Shown: positions 54,751 to 64,000, counted from the first letter of the stretch. The stretch: DNA of 64,000 bases from Valencia hispanica (GCA_963556495.2 OY747702.1:9171693-9235692), one strand, 5' to 3'. A program made the numbers and translations. The notes: generated by a model from the letters alone, not told the origin.

Positions 54751-57222
54751 TTTTAAATTTTTATTTATTTATTTATTTATTTTTATTAAACGTGTCCTGT
54801 TTGGCAGTTTGGAGCTCAGAATTGGTGTCTGAGTACCAAGTAGAAGCCCAACAGATTTACTTTCACAAGCAGAGCAGTACAGCTTTTGCTATAGTACTCC
54901 ACTTGATTTATGTGTGAAAAATCTTTATTATGAATTGTTGGGGTTTTTATTTCCTGATGTTATGGACACGGAGACGGAAAATTAAGGAGAAGAAAGAAGG
55001 AAGATGAATAAGAGAGGTAGGAAACAAAATGTCATGAGAGAGGGTGAGTTGAAAATACAAGAGAGGAAGGGGAACAAAGAAAACACAGGAAGACATTGAA
55101 GTCTGCCTCCATACCCACAGGACGGCAGAGAGAGGGGGAAACACGAAACAAAACACGAAAAAGGAACAACGACAACACCAACCAAACATTATGAACTAAG
55201 AATTACACAACCACATCACACAAAAATAGATATAAAAATACAACAACAATGTCACAGAAAAACTCATGGTACCGATTAATCAAGCTCTAGTAATGATAAC
55301 CTCAGCCCAAGAATATTTCCTTAAACACCAGAGACCCCACATCTATGTTTGTGTGTTAGCATGCTGGTGCATATAAGGTTTTTCCATTAGAGTGTTCGAT
55401 AGTTAGTGTGAGCAGACATCAATCCGTCTCCCAGGAATCGATGCAGACATGAAGGAGATCGGAGCAAAGACGTCCAAAGGACCGCCAGAGCCCCAGGCGG
55501 ACCCGGGCGGGGCCGACCGCATCCCCCAAGAGAGGAGCAAAGGAGAACCCCAGGGGAACATCCAGCGGCCACTATGCAGGGGCCCCACCGGAAACCGGCC
55601 GCGCCGGGGCGGGCCGGTCAACGGACCGGTCAACGGACCGGGGGAGCCGGGGCCCAGGGGCACCCCACCCCCCAGCAGGGACCCGACAAGGGACCGGCCG
55701 ACAATCCCCACCGCCAACATCCCAGCGCCCCACCAATAGCCGCAGGGGACGGACAGCATCCCCAGGCCGGGCTCAGCCAGCATCTGGACGCCAAGTTGTA
55801 CCAGCTCCCGGGTCCTGATCCCGCGCAACGCAGGGCGCCGAGACCAGGCATCCAACGAGGGCCAGGGCCGGTCCAACCCGCCAATGAACCGGCCACGCAC
55901 GGTGCGCACAGAACAGGTGATCAAACGAGCAGAGACGCCGGATCCGCATCCCGCCGAGCCACCGAGCAGGCAACACCCAACAATCCCAAACCTGGCACCT
56001 CTAAAAGAGATGCCCCAACCAACCAAAGGAAGATATCGGCCCAGCGCATCGGCCGACCGACACACCGGCTCCCCCAGGCCCGGCCAGGCACGCACCAGGT
56101 CCGAACCAGATTGACCACCGGCGCACCGGCAGGCAGGGGCCCCCGTCACCGGCGGGGAGTGACGGAGGGGAAATAGGCCCCCCATTAAGTGTAAGGCCTG
56201 AGGTGCGCCAGGCGAGGGGGCAGACCAAGATCCAACCTGACAGGTAGACAAAGACATACAGACACAGTCATACGTTCCCTCCCTCTTAAACCCATACATT
56301 CTCACTGACTCACCAAGACACCCAAAAAAATGACGCTGTACCCTCACTCACACACCCCATGCACACTTTATGCTCCCAGGTCCAGGTACCGATGCCCCAG
56401 TAGAGCCACCAGCCCCCGGACCCGGGAGGTGGACCCCCTACCTTCTAGGATGGAGACAAGCAGACCGCCAAGGGCCCTACAGTGGCAAAGCAGACCGCCT
56501 GTCCTCCTCCGGATCCCAACCCCTGATGGCCCTTAGCGAACAGGGGTGTGAAAAGACCCCTAGCCTCCATCCTCCCGCTCGAGTATGGTGTTGATGCGTG
56601 TTGTTATAATGTGCATTTAAAACAGAGGGGTGGGATGTGGGGAAGGCAGCCACACATCCCCCAACCCCCACCCCGAGCCCTCAGTGTCTATATGTGGTTT
56701 AACAGTGGGCACCGGCACCAGAGGTGAAGCTGATTGTACCGCTCCCCCTCTGGATGCCGAAAAGTGTGCCCACCCCAAAGTCCCTACATATGTGTCGTGT
56801 GAAAATGTTATAAGTGGGAGTGTCTTAGTTCTATATTAAAATTGGGACCCAGGACACCACGGGATAGCGAGGAGGGAAGCCCCTCCTCGCACCCCAGTGA
56901 TGTGCCCATGCCCCAAGACCCTATATGAGTGGTAAAGTGATGGAGCGGGTGGACAGAGGTGTCCAGGGATGGGGAGGGAAGGACTGGGAGACAAAATGTC
57001 TTCCCAGGGAGCCAGCTCCCCCACTGACCCCAATAGGCACCGCTGTTCACCGGGATCCACCAGGGGAGGGAGGCCATGGCACATTCGACCCTGGGCCCAC
57101 GGCCACAGCGCCACAAAGCCCCACGGACCCCAAGGCAGTCCCCCCAGCCCCATCCCAGAAGGGGAACTAAACCCACCCTGACATTCGCTCTACTCTCAAA
57201 ACACAAAAGACACTAGACACCC
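54751..57222 (-). mobile_element. Family C GC-rich retroelement, copy C3 (longest)
   Basis: On the minus (sense) strand it runs from about 57222 to the A-rich tail at 54751-54790. The 3' end has the same hairpin, CAAACAGGACACGTTTAAT and tail as C1 and C2. It interrupts the Rex1-like RT. The left flank GTTCGGTTTC and the right flank GTTGAGTTCGC (57225) are similar and may be a decayed target-site duplication. The body is about 2.4 kb and strongly GC-rich between 55470 and 57170. C1 and the left 0.8 kb of C3 differ at only a few percent of positions by eye. No RT, endonuclease, protease or transposase motif is visible in any frame. Confidence 0.8.
55403..56347 (-). CDS. Family C long open frame, hypothetical protein
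   Basis: This 314-codon frame is on the sense strand of C3, rich in Gly, Trp, Cys, Leu, Pro and Arg. It is partly shared with C2: KREGTYDCVCMSLSTCQV, ALHLMGGLFPLRHS, VRAWPGLG, APISFMSASIPGRRIDVCSH at the end. There is no signal peptide, membrane segment or zinc motif I can defend. C1 keeps only the last ~100 codons. Conserved reading over several hundred bases between copies could mean selection or simply recent common origin plus high GC. The first codon given need not be used. Confidence 0.3.
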   Translation of the reverse strand: MRVQRHFFGCLGESVRMYGFKREGTYDCVCMSLSTCQVGSWSAPSPGAPQALHLMGGLFPLRHSPPVTGAPACRCAGGQSGSDLVRAWPGLGEPVCRSADALGRYLPLVGWGISFRGARFGIVGCCLLGGSAGCGSGVSARLITCSVRTVRGRFIGGLDRPWPSLDAWSRRPALRGIRTRELVQLGVQMLAEPGLGMLSVPCGYWWGAGMLAVGIVGRSLVGSLLGGGVPLGPGSPGPLTGPLTGPPRRGRFPVGPLHSGRWMFPWGSPLLLSWGMRSAPPGSAWGSGGPLDVFAPISFMSASIPGRRIDVCSH

Positions 57223-57425
57223 AGGTTGAGTTCGCATGTGCATGTTTTTGTGGGAGTAGCTCACATTAGCTGCTCAAGGGAACACGGGGAGAACATGCAA
57301 ACTCCACACAGAAAGGCCCTTGACAACTCCTTGACAAAACGTGCTACAACAACACCTAATTTCACTCTGGAATCAATAAAGTATTTCAAAATTATATTTG
57401 AATGGAATTGAACTGAACTTCTGAT
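57223..57425 (+). repeat. SINE scrap and Rex1-like LINE 3' tail
   Basis: 57283-57318 (GGGGAGAACATGCAAACTCC, ACACAGAAAGGCC) matches the SINE body on its minus strand. 57345-57415 (ACACCTAATTTCACTCTGGA, ATCAATAAAGTATTTCAAAA, a GAATGGAATTGAAC tail) matches the LINE 3' end at 28806-28870. This is probably the right-hand part of the LINE whose left part is at 54340-54750. Confidence 0.6.
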
Positions 57426-57439
57426 TGTGCGGATTCATT

Positions 57440-57645
57440 ACTGGTGTTGGCCAGAAGGGCCGATGGCGCGATATGGCAGCCTCGATTCTGTCAGTCTGCC
57501 CCAGGGCAGCTGTGGCTACAATCATTGCTTGCTTCCATCAGTGTGTGAATTTGAGAGTGAATGAATAATGGAGTTGTAAAGCGCTTTGAGAGTCTTGAAA
57601 AAGCACTATATACATGCAAGCCATTATTATTATTATTATTATGAT
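57440..57645 (+). repeat. Fish interspersed repeat 'E', copy 2, with (ATT)n
   Basis: GGCAGCCTCGATTCTGTCAG, CCCCAGGGCAGCTGTGGCTA, GTGTGTGAATTTGAGAGTGA and TTGTAAAGCGCTTTGAGAGT, then AAAAAGCACTATATACA and an ATT run at 57624-57641. It is the inverse orientation of 34832-35112. Confidence 0.6.
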
Positions 57646-58698
57646 CATGCAGCACATTAGGGTCTTCAGTGCTGTGGAAGAGAGTGCCAATCATAAAACT
57701 GCAACTGGTTTGCAAAAAGGAAAAAAATCAAGCAGGAAGGCTCATATTTCAAAGTAGGTCCGGTAACTTTGAAATTATTTTTCAGAAATTTAAAACTTAG
57801 TTGAGTAACTTTTATGATACAGAGTTATAAATTTTTTTTGTCATTCTATCTCCTGTGAACAGATTCAAATATACCTTTAATTGTAATCATCTTCTGGCCC
57901 TTGTGCTCAACAATTGGAATTATGAAGATCTGATAAACCCCCTTTTCAAAACACAAGTCTGGAAAAAGGCATCTTTTTACTAATTCAGTCAGCCTTTCTT
58001 AAACACCTGATTTGCCAAACAAGGTAGTCGCAGGTTCATGTCAGCTGACTTGTGTAGGAGCAAACCAGCTTTGTGGGTCGAGGGAGTGAAGGCTTATGTT
58101 TTACAAGACAAGCATAAACAAGAATGAGAAATCCTCTCTGAAGAGAAAATTAAGGAGTCAAGAAACACTGTTTCAATTAGACATCAGCGCTGCTCCACAC
58201 TACCTCTTATTTTGCACAGCTGGTTTATTACCTGAAAATTCACAGCTGTGTGGGATATCTCTATATCCATTTGTGATCTTTGAATAGACAGACATAGCTC
58301 AGCTTTTTGGGTTTATGACAGCGATTTCTGATGACAGAGGGTATGTACTGTAGATAGCTAAATGTTAAAAAACAACACATAGATAATTGTAAGATTGCAA
58401 AGTAATATTTTTAATAAACTGTAAGAAAAAAGTATTGGTAGGAAAACAAAACACCTATTTGCATTACTTTGGTGCTATGCATATGCAGTTTCCCATGCTC
58501 CCTTATTATTTATATTCTGTCTCTGTCCCTTTCACCCATTTTTCCACCCCTTATTATCTTTGAACTGATTCTGTATTCTAACCAGCTCACAGTGGTGGCT
58601 ATTGTTAATCTCAGCATATATTGTTTCATATTTGATGCGCAGGGCATTAATTTACAAACAACTGGGAGTTTATGTTAGGAGGATAACAAACAAATAAA
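57646..58698. other. Unassigned sequence
   Basis: No recognised feature; AT-rich. Confidence 0.4.
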
Positions 58699-58775
58699 CT
58701 AGAATAGAATAGAATAGAATAGAATAGAAAAAAACAGAATAATCCTTTATTGTCAATGACAATGACAAAAACCAA
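58699..58775 (-). repeat. (TAGAA)n and LINE 3' tail fragment
   Basis: About six TAGAA units (58701-58728) precede AATAATCCTTTATTGTCAAT. The layout matches 49805-49850. Confidence 0.55.
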
Positions 58776-60130
58776 ACAGACAGAGGATGAAAAAAGGAGT
58801 CAATATTTTTTTTTCTCCTTTTCTGTTTTTATTTATTCCTGCAGTTATGTTTTTATGTTTCAGAAATAAATGAGTAAATAAATGAGTAAACACCAGCTGA
58901 ACATCATTTTAAGAAGTATTGTATTCTTTTTGAGGTTTTTATGATTTTCCATACAGAACATTTTTATTTAATTCTTTGTACAATACTTAAATTATAGATT
59001 AAGTTTGGATTTAACCTTCAAATAGAGGGTTAAAGAAACAAATGCATTGCTAAATAGTACTCTATATGAGCCTGAAGAACAATTCAAATATAGCCCATCA
59101 GCAAACAAAGACAAAGGATGTGGTCATTCTCAACATTCGACCTAACCAGGTGGTTTGTACAATAAGCAGACAATAGCTTAACCAAAGAGGGTGTCTTTAT
59201 CCCAGTTCATATGTCATTCAGAAAATCAATTAATTAAATGAAGTGCGTTCGACTCTGCGATGCTAGGTGGCGACATGTCCCCTTTTGCGCTGGTCTTCTT
59301 CCAATTGGAGTCACACAGTAAATAGATGCTGGCAGCAGTGAAGCAGGATATGTACAATGAGTGAAAAAATGGATGACAACAACGCTGCAACACCCTACAT
59401 TTTTTAAGTACTATACTATTTGATTGTGTTACACTCTTTGTTGCTGGAGTGTCGTTGTGTCCCGGTGCTGTTATTCCCGCTTCTGTGGTATCGTCGCTTC
59501 CTGTGAATAAATCGGCTAAGGTGGGATTGCAGTTTCCATGCAGAGAAATTCGGTTTACTAACTCCATTATCTGGGTGCATTAGTCTGAATAGGAGAAGTC
59601 CAGTTCAGTTCGACCTCAGCTGGACCAAGGTGTATACATTCATTTCAATAGTCCGACTTCATTCAGACAAAAGAAAATAATTCAGCTTTTTCTTACTGAA
59701 TGTAAACGCACTGACTGTAAAGTTAGATTCATGTGTCAAGATCTCAGGTTTTCTAAAGTCAAGTGCATGCATTCATTGTGGGCCTCTAAAGGTTTCGGTG
59801 GGCTATACAGCTGCTTAGTTTGCTTGTGCCTTAGGCCAGATCTGCTACTAATTGACTGTTTTTCATCAGGTTGACTGATATACTCTTATCAGAAAAATAC
59901 CTAACATCTCTTTCATTACTCAATACTGAGTGACACTTGAACTGCGTCTATGCAATATGTAGTTGTTAATGCTAACTGTTTGGTTCACAATGTTCAACAT
60001 CTACATACAGTCTGGTGAATCCTTCAGAGCTAATCAAAAATGCTCAATGTATGCGTTATCATCATCATCGTTGGATGGTTCGGTGTTAAAATCTTGAAAA
60101 CTTTATTTTTGGGTTGTGGTTGTTTGCTCT
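58776..60130. other. Unassigned sequence
   Basis: No certain feature. The 59226-59567 reverse-strand frame (113 codons) has no family I recognise. 59585-59720 contains TCCGACTTCATTCAGAC-type bases that might be one end of an old MITE, but I found no partner end. Confidence 0.35.
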
Positions 60131-60135
60131 GCTCT

Positions 60136-61107
60136 TCATGTTTTGTGTTCTTGCTTTCTTTCTGGAGGCTGGGACGCTTGCTGAGACAAAGAATCTGGAG
60201 GCTCGGACCCCGGCTGAGAAGAGTCTGGAGGCTCGGACGCCGGCTGAGAAGAGTCTGGAGGCTCGGACGCCGGCTGAGAAGAAGATTCTGGAGGCTCGGA
60301 CGCCGGCTGAGAAGAAGAGTCTTGGGGCTCGTACGCCGGCTGAGAAGAAGAGTCTGAAGGCTCGGACGCCGGCTGAGACGAAGAGTCTGGAGGCTCGGAC
60401 ACCGGCTGAGACGAAGAATCTGGAGGCTCGGACGCCAGCTGAGACGAAGAATCTGGAGGCTCGGACGCCGGCTGAAAAGAAGAATCTGGAGGCTCGACCA
60501 GCAGCGGTCGGCGGTGAAGAGGCTCCAGCGACGGGGACGGGTCCTCCTTGACCCTCCCCAGGGACTCCAGCAACCCATGGGGAAATGTCAGATGCTCAAG
60601 AGCAGCCAATGTGATGGCCAGGAAGACAGCAGTAATGGTGGAGGCTGAGACTGGCTCATGGACTGGAGCTGGAACGGGCTCATTGACTGGAGCTGGAACG
60701 GGCTCTGGGACTGGAGCTGGAACGGGCTCACGGACTGGAACGGGCTCACGGACAGGAACTCTGATTTCCTCCTCTGAAGCGATCCCACCTCGGTGGTGTC
60801 GACGTCTGCGGCGAGGTGCTGGATCTCCCCTGGAGCAGAGGTAGGCCGTCTTGTCCCCATGAAAAAACTCAAACAGCTCCTCTTCCCTGATGTGAGGAGC
60901 CCCCGAAGAGCCAGCTGGAGGAGCCCGCTCCCGGAAACTCCGGCTCGCCGGGACCGCCGCCTGCGGCCAGATGGTGGAGGCGGAGAGGGCGGACTGGTGA
61001 TCTGGTCCAACGCCCCCTGGCGAATCTTCTCCGCCTCGCGCCGCAGACCGGCGAGATCCCGGGCAGAGAAGACACTCCGGAAGTGAGGGAGCACTCAGAG
61101 GATCTCC
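60136..61107 (-). CDS. Long reverse-strand Pro/Ser/Glu-rich frame with two tandem-repeat blocks
   Basis: From 61107 to 60136 the minus strand has no stop for about 323 codons, but also no ATG; the first TTG is at 60609. Read 5'-3' it has a neutral N-part, REEELFEFFHGDKTAYLCSR, an Arg-rich patch, then PVP/REP repeats (REPVPAPVPEPVPAPVNEPV), a short hydrophobic stretch STITAVFLAITLAALEHL, and about ten copies of an 11-residue EPPDSSSQPAS unit. A second frame on the same strand (61094-60588) begins FRSVFSARDLAGLRREAEKI, so the N-part may be frameshifted. Function unknown; it could be a gag- or env-like retroelement product or a low-complexity host protein remnant. The neighbouring retrovirus is on the opposite strand. 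Confidence 0.35.
   Translation of the reverse strand, partial: GDPLSAPSLPECLLCPGSRRSAARGGEDSPGGVGPDHQSALSASTIWPQAAVPASRSFRERAPPAGSSGAPHIREEELFEFFHGDKTAYLCSRGDPAPRRRRRHHRGGIASEEEIRVPVREPVPVREPVPAPVPEPVPAPVNEPVPAPVHEPVSASTITAVFLAITLAALEHLTFPHGLLESLGRVKEDPSPSLEPLHRRPLLVEPPDSSFQPASEPPDSSSQLASEPPDSSSQPVSEPPDSSSQPASEPSDSSSQPAYEPQDSSSQPASEPPESSSQPASEPPDSSQPASEPPDSSQPGSEPPDSLSQQASQPPERKQEHKT
60162..60505. repeat. 30/33-bp minisatellite, ~10.5 units
   Basis: The unit consensus is CTGGAGGCTCGGACGCCGGC followed by TGAGAAGAAGAGT. Two units are 30 bp and eight are 33 bp; all are multiples of three, so reading frames survive in both directions. The plus strand reads LEARTPAEKKS units, the minus strand EPPDSSSQPAS units. 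Confidence 0.92.
60645..60765. repeat. Second tandem array, GGAGCTGGAACGGGCTC units
   Basis: Units of 24 or 18 bp (GACTGGAGCTGGAACGGGCT and shorter GACTGGAACGGGCTCACG forms), again multiples of three. On the minus strand they encode EPVPAPV-type repeats. Confidence 0.8.
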
Positions 61108-61168
61108 TCAGCTCCGGAGATGCGCACAGGAAGGTGAGGAGAGGCCGCGAGCTTCACCAGGTTGGCCC

Positions 61169-62094
61169 TTGTGATGGAAAAATTTTAATATTGCTCATGT
61201 CTAAGAATCTAAGGTCATGGACTATGAAAGAAGAAGTGAACTTAATGTCTAAAGGTGATGAACTGTCAAACAGAAAGTGGACTACGTGACTTCTGGATCA
61301 TTGCTCACAACGACTTGAGTGAAAAAGAGGATATGCACCCCAGCCAACGCTGTCTAAGAAGGAGAGAAAAACAACCAAATGTAGAAGCTTAAGTGTCTAG
61401 ACAAAAGGGCAAGAGTGGGCTGTTTGACCTGTCTACCAGAGAAGATGATCATGTTTGCAAAACTTAAGGTGTGTTAAAGTGTATAAATACTCGACCCATG
61501 TATACTTGGACTCGGGGCTCTGCTCTCTGACTTGTGTTGGAAAGGTGTTTTTACTCTAATTTAAAGCCTATCTTAAAGGAACAGACACACATTTAATTTA
61601 TGACCCTGGGCTCTCTCTGAGCTCTCATTTCACCTTCCCGCGTGCTCGTTCATTTCTGTAAAAAGGAGCAATAAGAACAACAAACAACAATTATATATTT
61701 TAACAGCGAGACGTCGTTCGCTGGACTCAGTTCTAGTAACTGAGTCCAGGTCTACGTCAGCTCAAAGTCTTTATTGAAACAAGTTTGCAGGGAACTCCTC
61801 CCACATAGATCTTCGTTCACAGAATGGTCACAGTTTCTTCACATAAGGAACACATGATGTACCACATTCTTCTTGATTGTTAACTGTTTCTAAGTGTTGC
61901 CAAATACACTACAGAATTAAACCCTCATACAACATTTACAGAATTTCTATCTCTTCACTTGTCAGTGACAGAGTCTTCGAACACTGTTTGCCTTCGAATA
62001 AAAACAAGACAAAGGATCGATCTTTTCTCTAAGGGATTTTATCAACATTGTCTCATCCCAGAATTCCATAACAGCATGGCATTGTCGGCAGGGT
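61169..62094 (+). mobile_element. Candidate endogenous retrovirus 5' LTR
   Basis: The proposed start is TGTGATGGAAAAATTTT at 61172 and the proposed end is near CATAACAGCA at 62093. It contains a TATA-like TATAAATA (61482) followed 40-60 bases later by GGACTCGGGGCTCTGCTCTC, a plausible R start. A gag leader follows on the right. No second LTR is in the window to prove the borders, and the 61720-62090 part may include another insertion. A perfect 12-bp hairpin CTGGACTCAGTT / AACTGAGTCCAG is at 61721-61749. Confidence 0.4.
61482..61489 (+). promoter_or_regulatory. TATA-like element of candidate LTR
   Basis: TATAAATA in an AT-to-GC transition, upstream of a CT/G-rich segment with TCTCTGACTTGTG, as in LTR promoters. 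Position and context only; no transcript data. Confidence 0.35.
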
Positions 62095-62571
62095 GTGACG
62101 AGTCAGGAAGGTGAGGAATTCCGTGGATCATTGGTGTTTGATCAGCCTGCCGGACCAGCCAGCAGCCTACTGAGTTTTAAAGTAAGGGGGACCTCTGCTC
62201 CTGGTTTCCTCGGTTCCTGACCGCTCGCATCCTAAAAGAACTGCAAGTACTGGGTGAGATAAATGTTTCTCTTATTTATCGCCTGATCTAAATAGGGAAA
62301 AAAAGGACTGGTCCGTGTGGGGGTTTTCCCTGTCAATCCCTATAACAGGCCCGCTCCATTGGGGGTGAGAGCAGAGATAAACTGGGGCATTCAGGAAAGT
62401 GAGCGCGCTTGAGTTTAAAGGGTTTCTTAGCACTTCTTCACCTAAAGAAAGAGAGTAAGGCTAACTACTGAGGTGTTTGGAAAACCGAACACGCTCGAGT
62501 AAAAGGTTTCTTAGCACTTCTTCACCTAAGGAAAGAGAGAAAGGCCAGCAGGAGACGTCCTGACTGATAAG
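62095..62571 (+). other. Retroviral leader region with ~84-bp duplication
   Basis: This lies between the candidate LTR and gag ATG. A primer-binding-site candidate (TGGCATTGTCGGCAGGGTGT, 62095) starts with TGG, as such sites do, but I cannot match the tRNA. TTTCTTAGCACTTCTTCACC occurs at 62423 and 62507, with related flanks (CGCTTGAG/CGCTCGAG before, GAAAGAGAG after), a direct duplication at an offset of about 84 bases. Confidence 0.5.
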
Positions 62572-63200
62572 ATGGGATCCGGATCCTCTAAGGAAGGGAT
62601 GTGGAGGGATAACCCTGACACTGACAGTCCCTTAATGGCCAAAATGAGGAACAAAATACAGTAAAAATTGTGTTATTTGAAAAAAAAAAAATGGGTAAAA
62701 GACTATGGTTTTCCAAAAGGGGGAAGTTTTGAAAAAAAAAAGGTAAAGGTATAGCTGGAAAGAGAGTGGGAAAAGGAATCAAAGAAAAGATGGTTAAAGT
62801 AAGTGTAGTAGAGCAACATAGAAAACATGTGGAGCATAAAAAAAACAAAGCTAAGACTGAATTAATTAAAATGGCGGGGGAAAAAGATTTTAAGTGGAGA
62901 CATGGCCAGACGGGCAGATAATACCTCCTTGCCATCAGCTCCATTTTCCATATAGTTCTAGTGGTCCCTCAGCCTCTCTTTATGTTTGCAGGTCCTCTGA
63001 GTCGCGGACCCGGACCTGGACTCCTGTCCCCCTCAACGTCCGAGCCCACCAGACAACGTCACCTACAGAGATCGACTAGGCCTCCATCAGACAGACATTT
63101 CCAAGCAAAAAAGACGTCCAGGCTCTGCAGAGAATCAACACAGAATAGAGGAAGCCTTCGACAAACATTCCTGCCTTGAGAGGCCAGACCTGGGGTCCAT
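62572..63200 (+). pseudogene. gag: Endogenous retrovirus gag, matrix region, broken
   Basis: The ATG at 62572 opens MGSGSSKEGM, a glycine-2 start with small residues suited to N-myristoylation, as in retroviral matrix proteins. The frame stops after about 31 codons (62669), and A-rich runs at 62681-62692 and 62731-62741 with further stops break the rest. Pro-rich pieces (DPDLDSCPPQRPSPPDNVTY, 63010-63070) follow. It is a dead copy of a retroviral gag with most of capsid unrecognisable. Confidence 0.55.
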
Positions 63201-63334
63201 GCCAGGTCCCTGGGAGAGACTGTTATGTGCATAAATAATGCATGGACTCCTTCTTGACGTGGCTGCCTGAACCCGCAGCAACTACGTGGGACATGAGGTT
63301 TGCCTCACTGAATTAAAGAGACATCGTCTGCATA

Positions 63335-63600
63335 GTGCTGATGTACTATGCCAGAAGAACACCAAGAAAAAAAAAAAAAAAAGATAAGAGAGAGACTGAT
63401 TTGCACCTGGCTGTCCTGACCATGTTATCCGGCCACAAAGACCCTCATCAGCAAGAGCGCAGAGGTGGGGGACGAGGATGTGGCGAACGTGGCAGAGGCC
63501 AAGGGGGCAGACCCTACACCACAGATCCAGACATCTGCTTACCGTGCCACAAGAGGTGAGATTGGGCTTGCGAATTTCCAGAGAGGAAGCCCGAGCAGGC
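63335..63600 (+). pseudogene. gag: Endogenous retrovirus gag, nucleocapsid-like remnant
   Basis: The frame at 63335-63559 reads RGGGRGCGERGRGQGGRPYT then CLPCHKR and a stop. Basic Gly/Arg-rich sequence followed by C-X2-C-H-K-R is the start of a retroviral zinc knuckle (normally CxxCxxxGHxxxxC). The stop falls where the Gly-His should be. The A-run at 63367-63382 marks another break upstream. Confidence 0.5.
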
Positions 63601-63718
63601 CGACTGACGGGGGGGTAGGACATCCAGTGGAGCCGCCAACTCGTTTGAGGGGGGTCCGACCAGAAGGCTGAGTTTCCACATACACACACACACACTGCTA
63701 CACCCAACTATTGCTATT

Positions 63719-63913
63719 TTGGGCCCTGCTTTTACTGATCCACCTGCACTCACATGCACCAACATACACTTAGATGGCCCCAGTAATTGCTCTGGGACCT
63801 ATGTTTCCACAGAAGCCAGTGCTTTTAAGAAAATGCCCATTTTGACTCTGACCGTTGCTGGTGAAAAGTTGGATTTTGTGGTAGATTCGGGTGCCACACA
63901 CCTTTTGTTATAG
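63719..63913 (+). pseudogene. pro: Endogenous retrovirus protease start
   Basis: The frame ends MPILTLTVAGEKLDFVVDSG and ATHLLL, then a stop at 63912. V-V-D-S-G-A-T is the catalytic loop of a retroviral aspartic protease (D-T/S-G), preceded by beta-strand residues as expected. The stop a few codons after the site shows a broken copy. The rest of pol would lie beyond the window. Confidence 0.7.
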
Positions 63914-64000
63914 CTAAATAATTTACAGCAGTTCCCCCTCTCAGTTCAGATTTCACCTATTCTGTCCCAGCCTCAAGATAAACTGTTAAACAAAAACTCC

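Noticed and set aside
60030..60578. Reverse-strand Arg/Ser/Leu-rich 182-codon frame as a protein
   Set aside because: It is the out-of-register reading of the minisatellite. The EPPDSSSQPAS frame is longer and also covers the second array.
46..64000. CRISPR arrays, integrons, bacterial operons, ribosome-binding sites
   Set aside because: The direct repeats present are microsatellites, minisatellites or transposon tails. Coding content is eukaryotic transposon type and no prokaryotic gene arrangement exists.

Overview
The window looks like repeat-dominated genomic DNA from a teleost fish, probably a spiny-rayed (acanthomorph) species. The evidence is the repeat complement: a Rex3 (RTE-clade) LINE, Rex1/Babar-like and L2-clade LINEs, a tRNA-derived SINE, several Tc1/mariner families, a pogo-like element, a sushi-type Ty3/gypsy retrotransposon and an endogenous retrovirus. 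Every protein-like reading frame I could recognise belongs to a mobile element. I found no exon of a host gene that I could defend, and no operon-like structure, tRNA, rRNA, CRISPR array or bacterial feature. The species and exact family names need a repeat-library search.

Layout. 0-5.8 kb: a Rex1-like remnant, then an L2-type 3' end, a Rex3 LINE split by a second, inverted L2-type 3' end, and the Rex3 (ATGG)n tail. 5.8-15 kb: mostly unassigned sequence holding a perfect 29-bp hairpin, a reverse-strand Rex1-like RT, a MITE, a reverse-strand Rex3 piece, a CA microsatellite and a 0.4-kb segment present twice about 0.72 kb apart. 15-18 kb: an L2 LINE with a long esterase-like ORF1 joined to the last third of its RT. 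18.5-22.2 kb: a Tc1 fragment cut by a gypsy LTR, gag, protease and RT. 22.2-25.2 kb: small repeats and a nearly complete, dead Tc1.

25.7-57.2 kb is a mosaic. Three copies of a GC-rich, A-tailed retroelement (called family C here) lie at 25.7-26.7, 36.6-38.4 and 54.8-57.2 kb. Between them are Rex1-like pieces (one split by a SINE with an 11-bp target duplication), an isolated LINE endonuclease domain, nested L2 fragments at 39-42 and 44.6-46.6 kb, and a Tc1 sitting inside the helix-turn-helix of a pogo-like element at 46.8-49.2 kb.

57.2-64 kb holds old short repeats, a 30/33-bp in-frame minisatellite inside a long reverse-strand Pro/Ser/Glu-rich frame (60.1-61.1 kb), and the 5' part of an endogenous retrovirus (candidate LTR, leader, broken gag, aspartic-protease start) that runs off the right edge.

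How the parts relate: the autonomous elements are mostly inactivated by frameshifts, truncations or changed catalytic residues. The SINE ends in the same short-repeat tail as Rex3, suggesting Rex3-type machinery mobilised it. Family C is the most interesting unknown: copies in this window look close to each other, carry target-site duplications and an A-rich tail, but show no reverse transcriptase. All family calls come from reading motifs; no database search was run.
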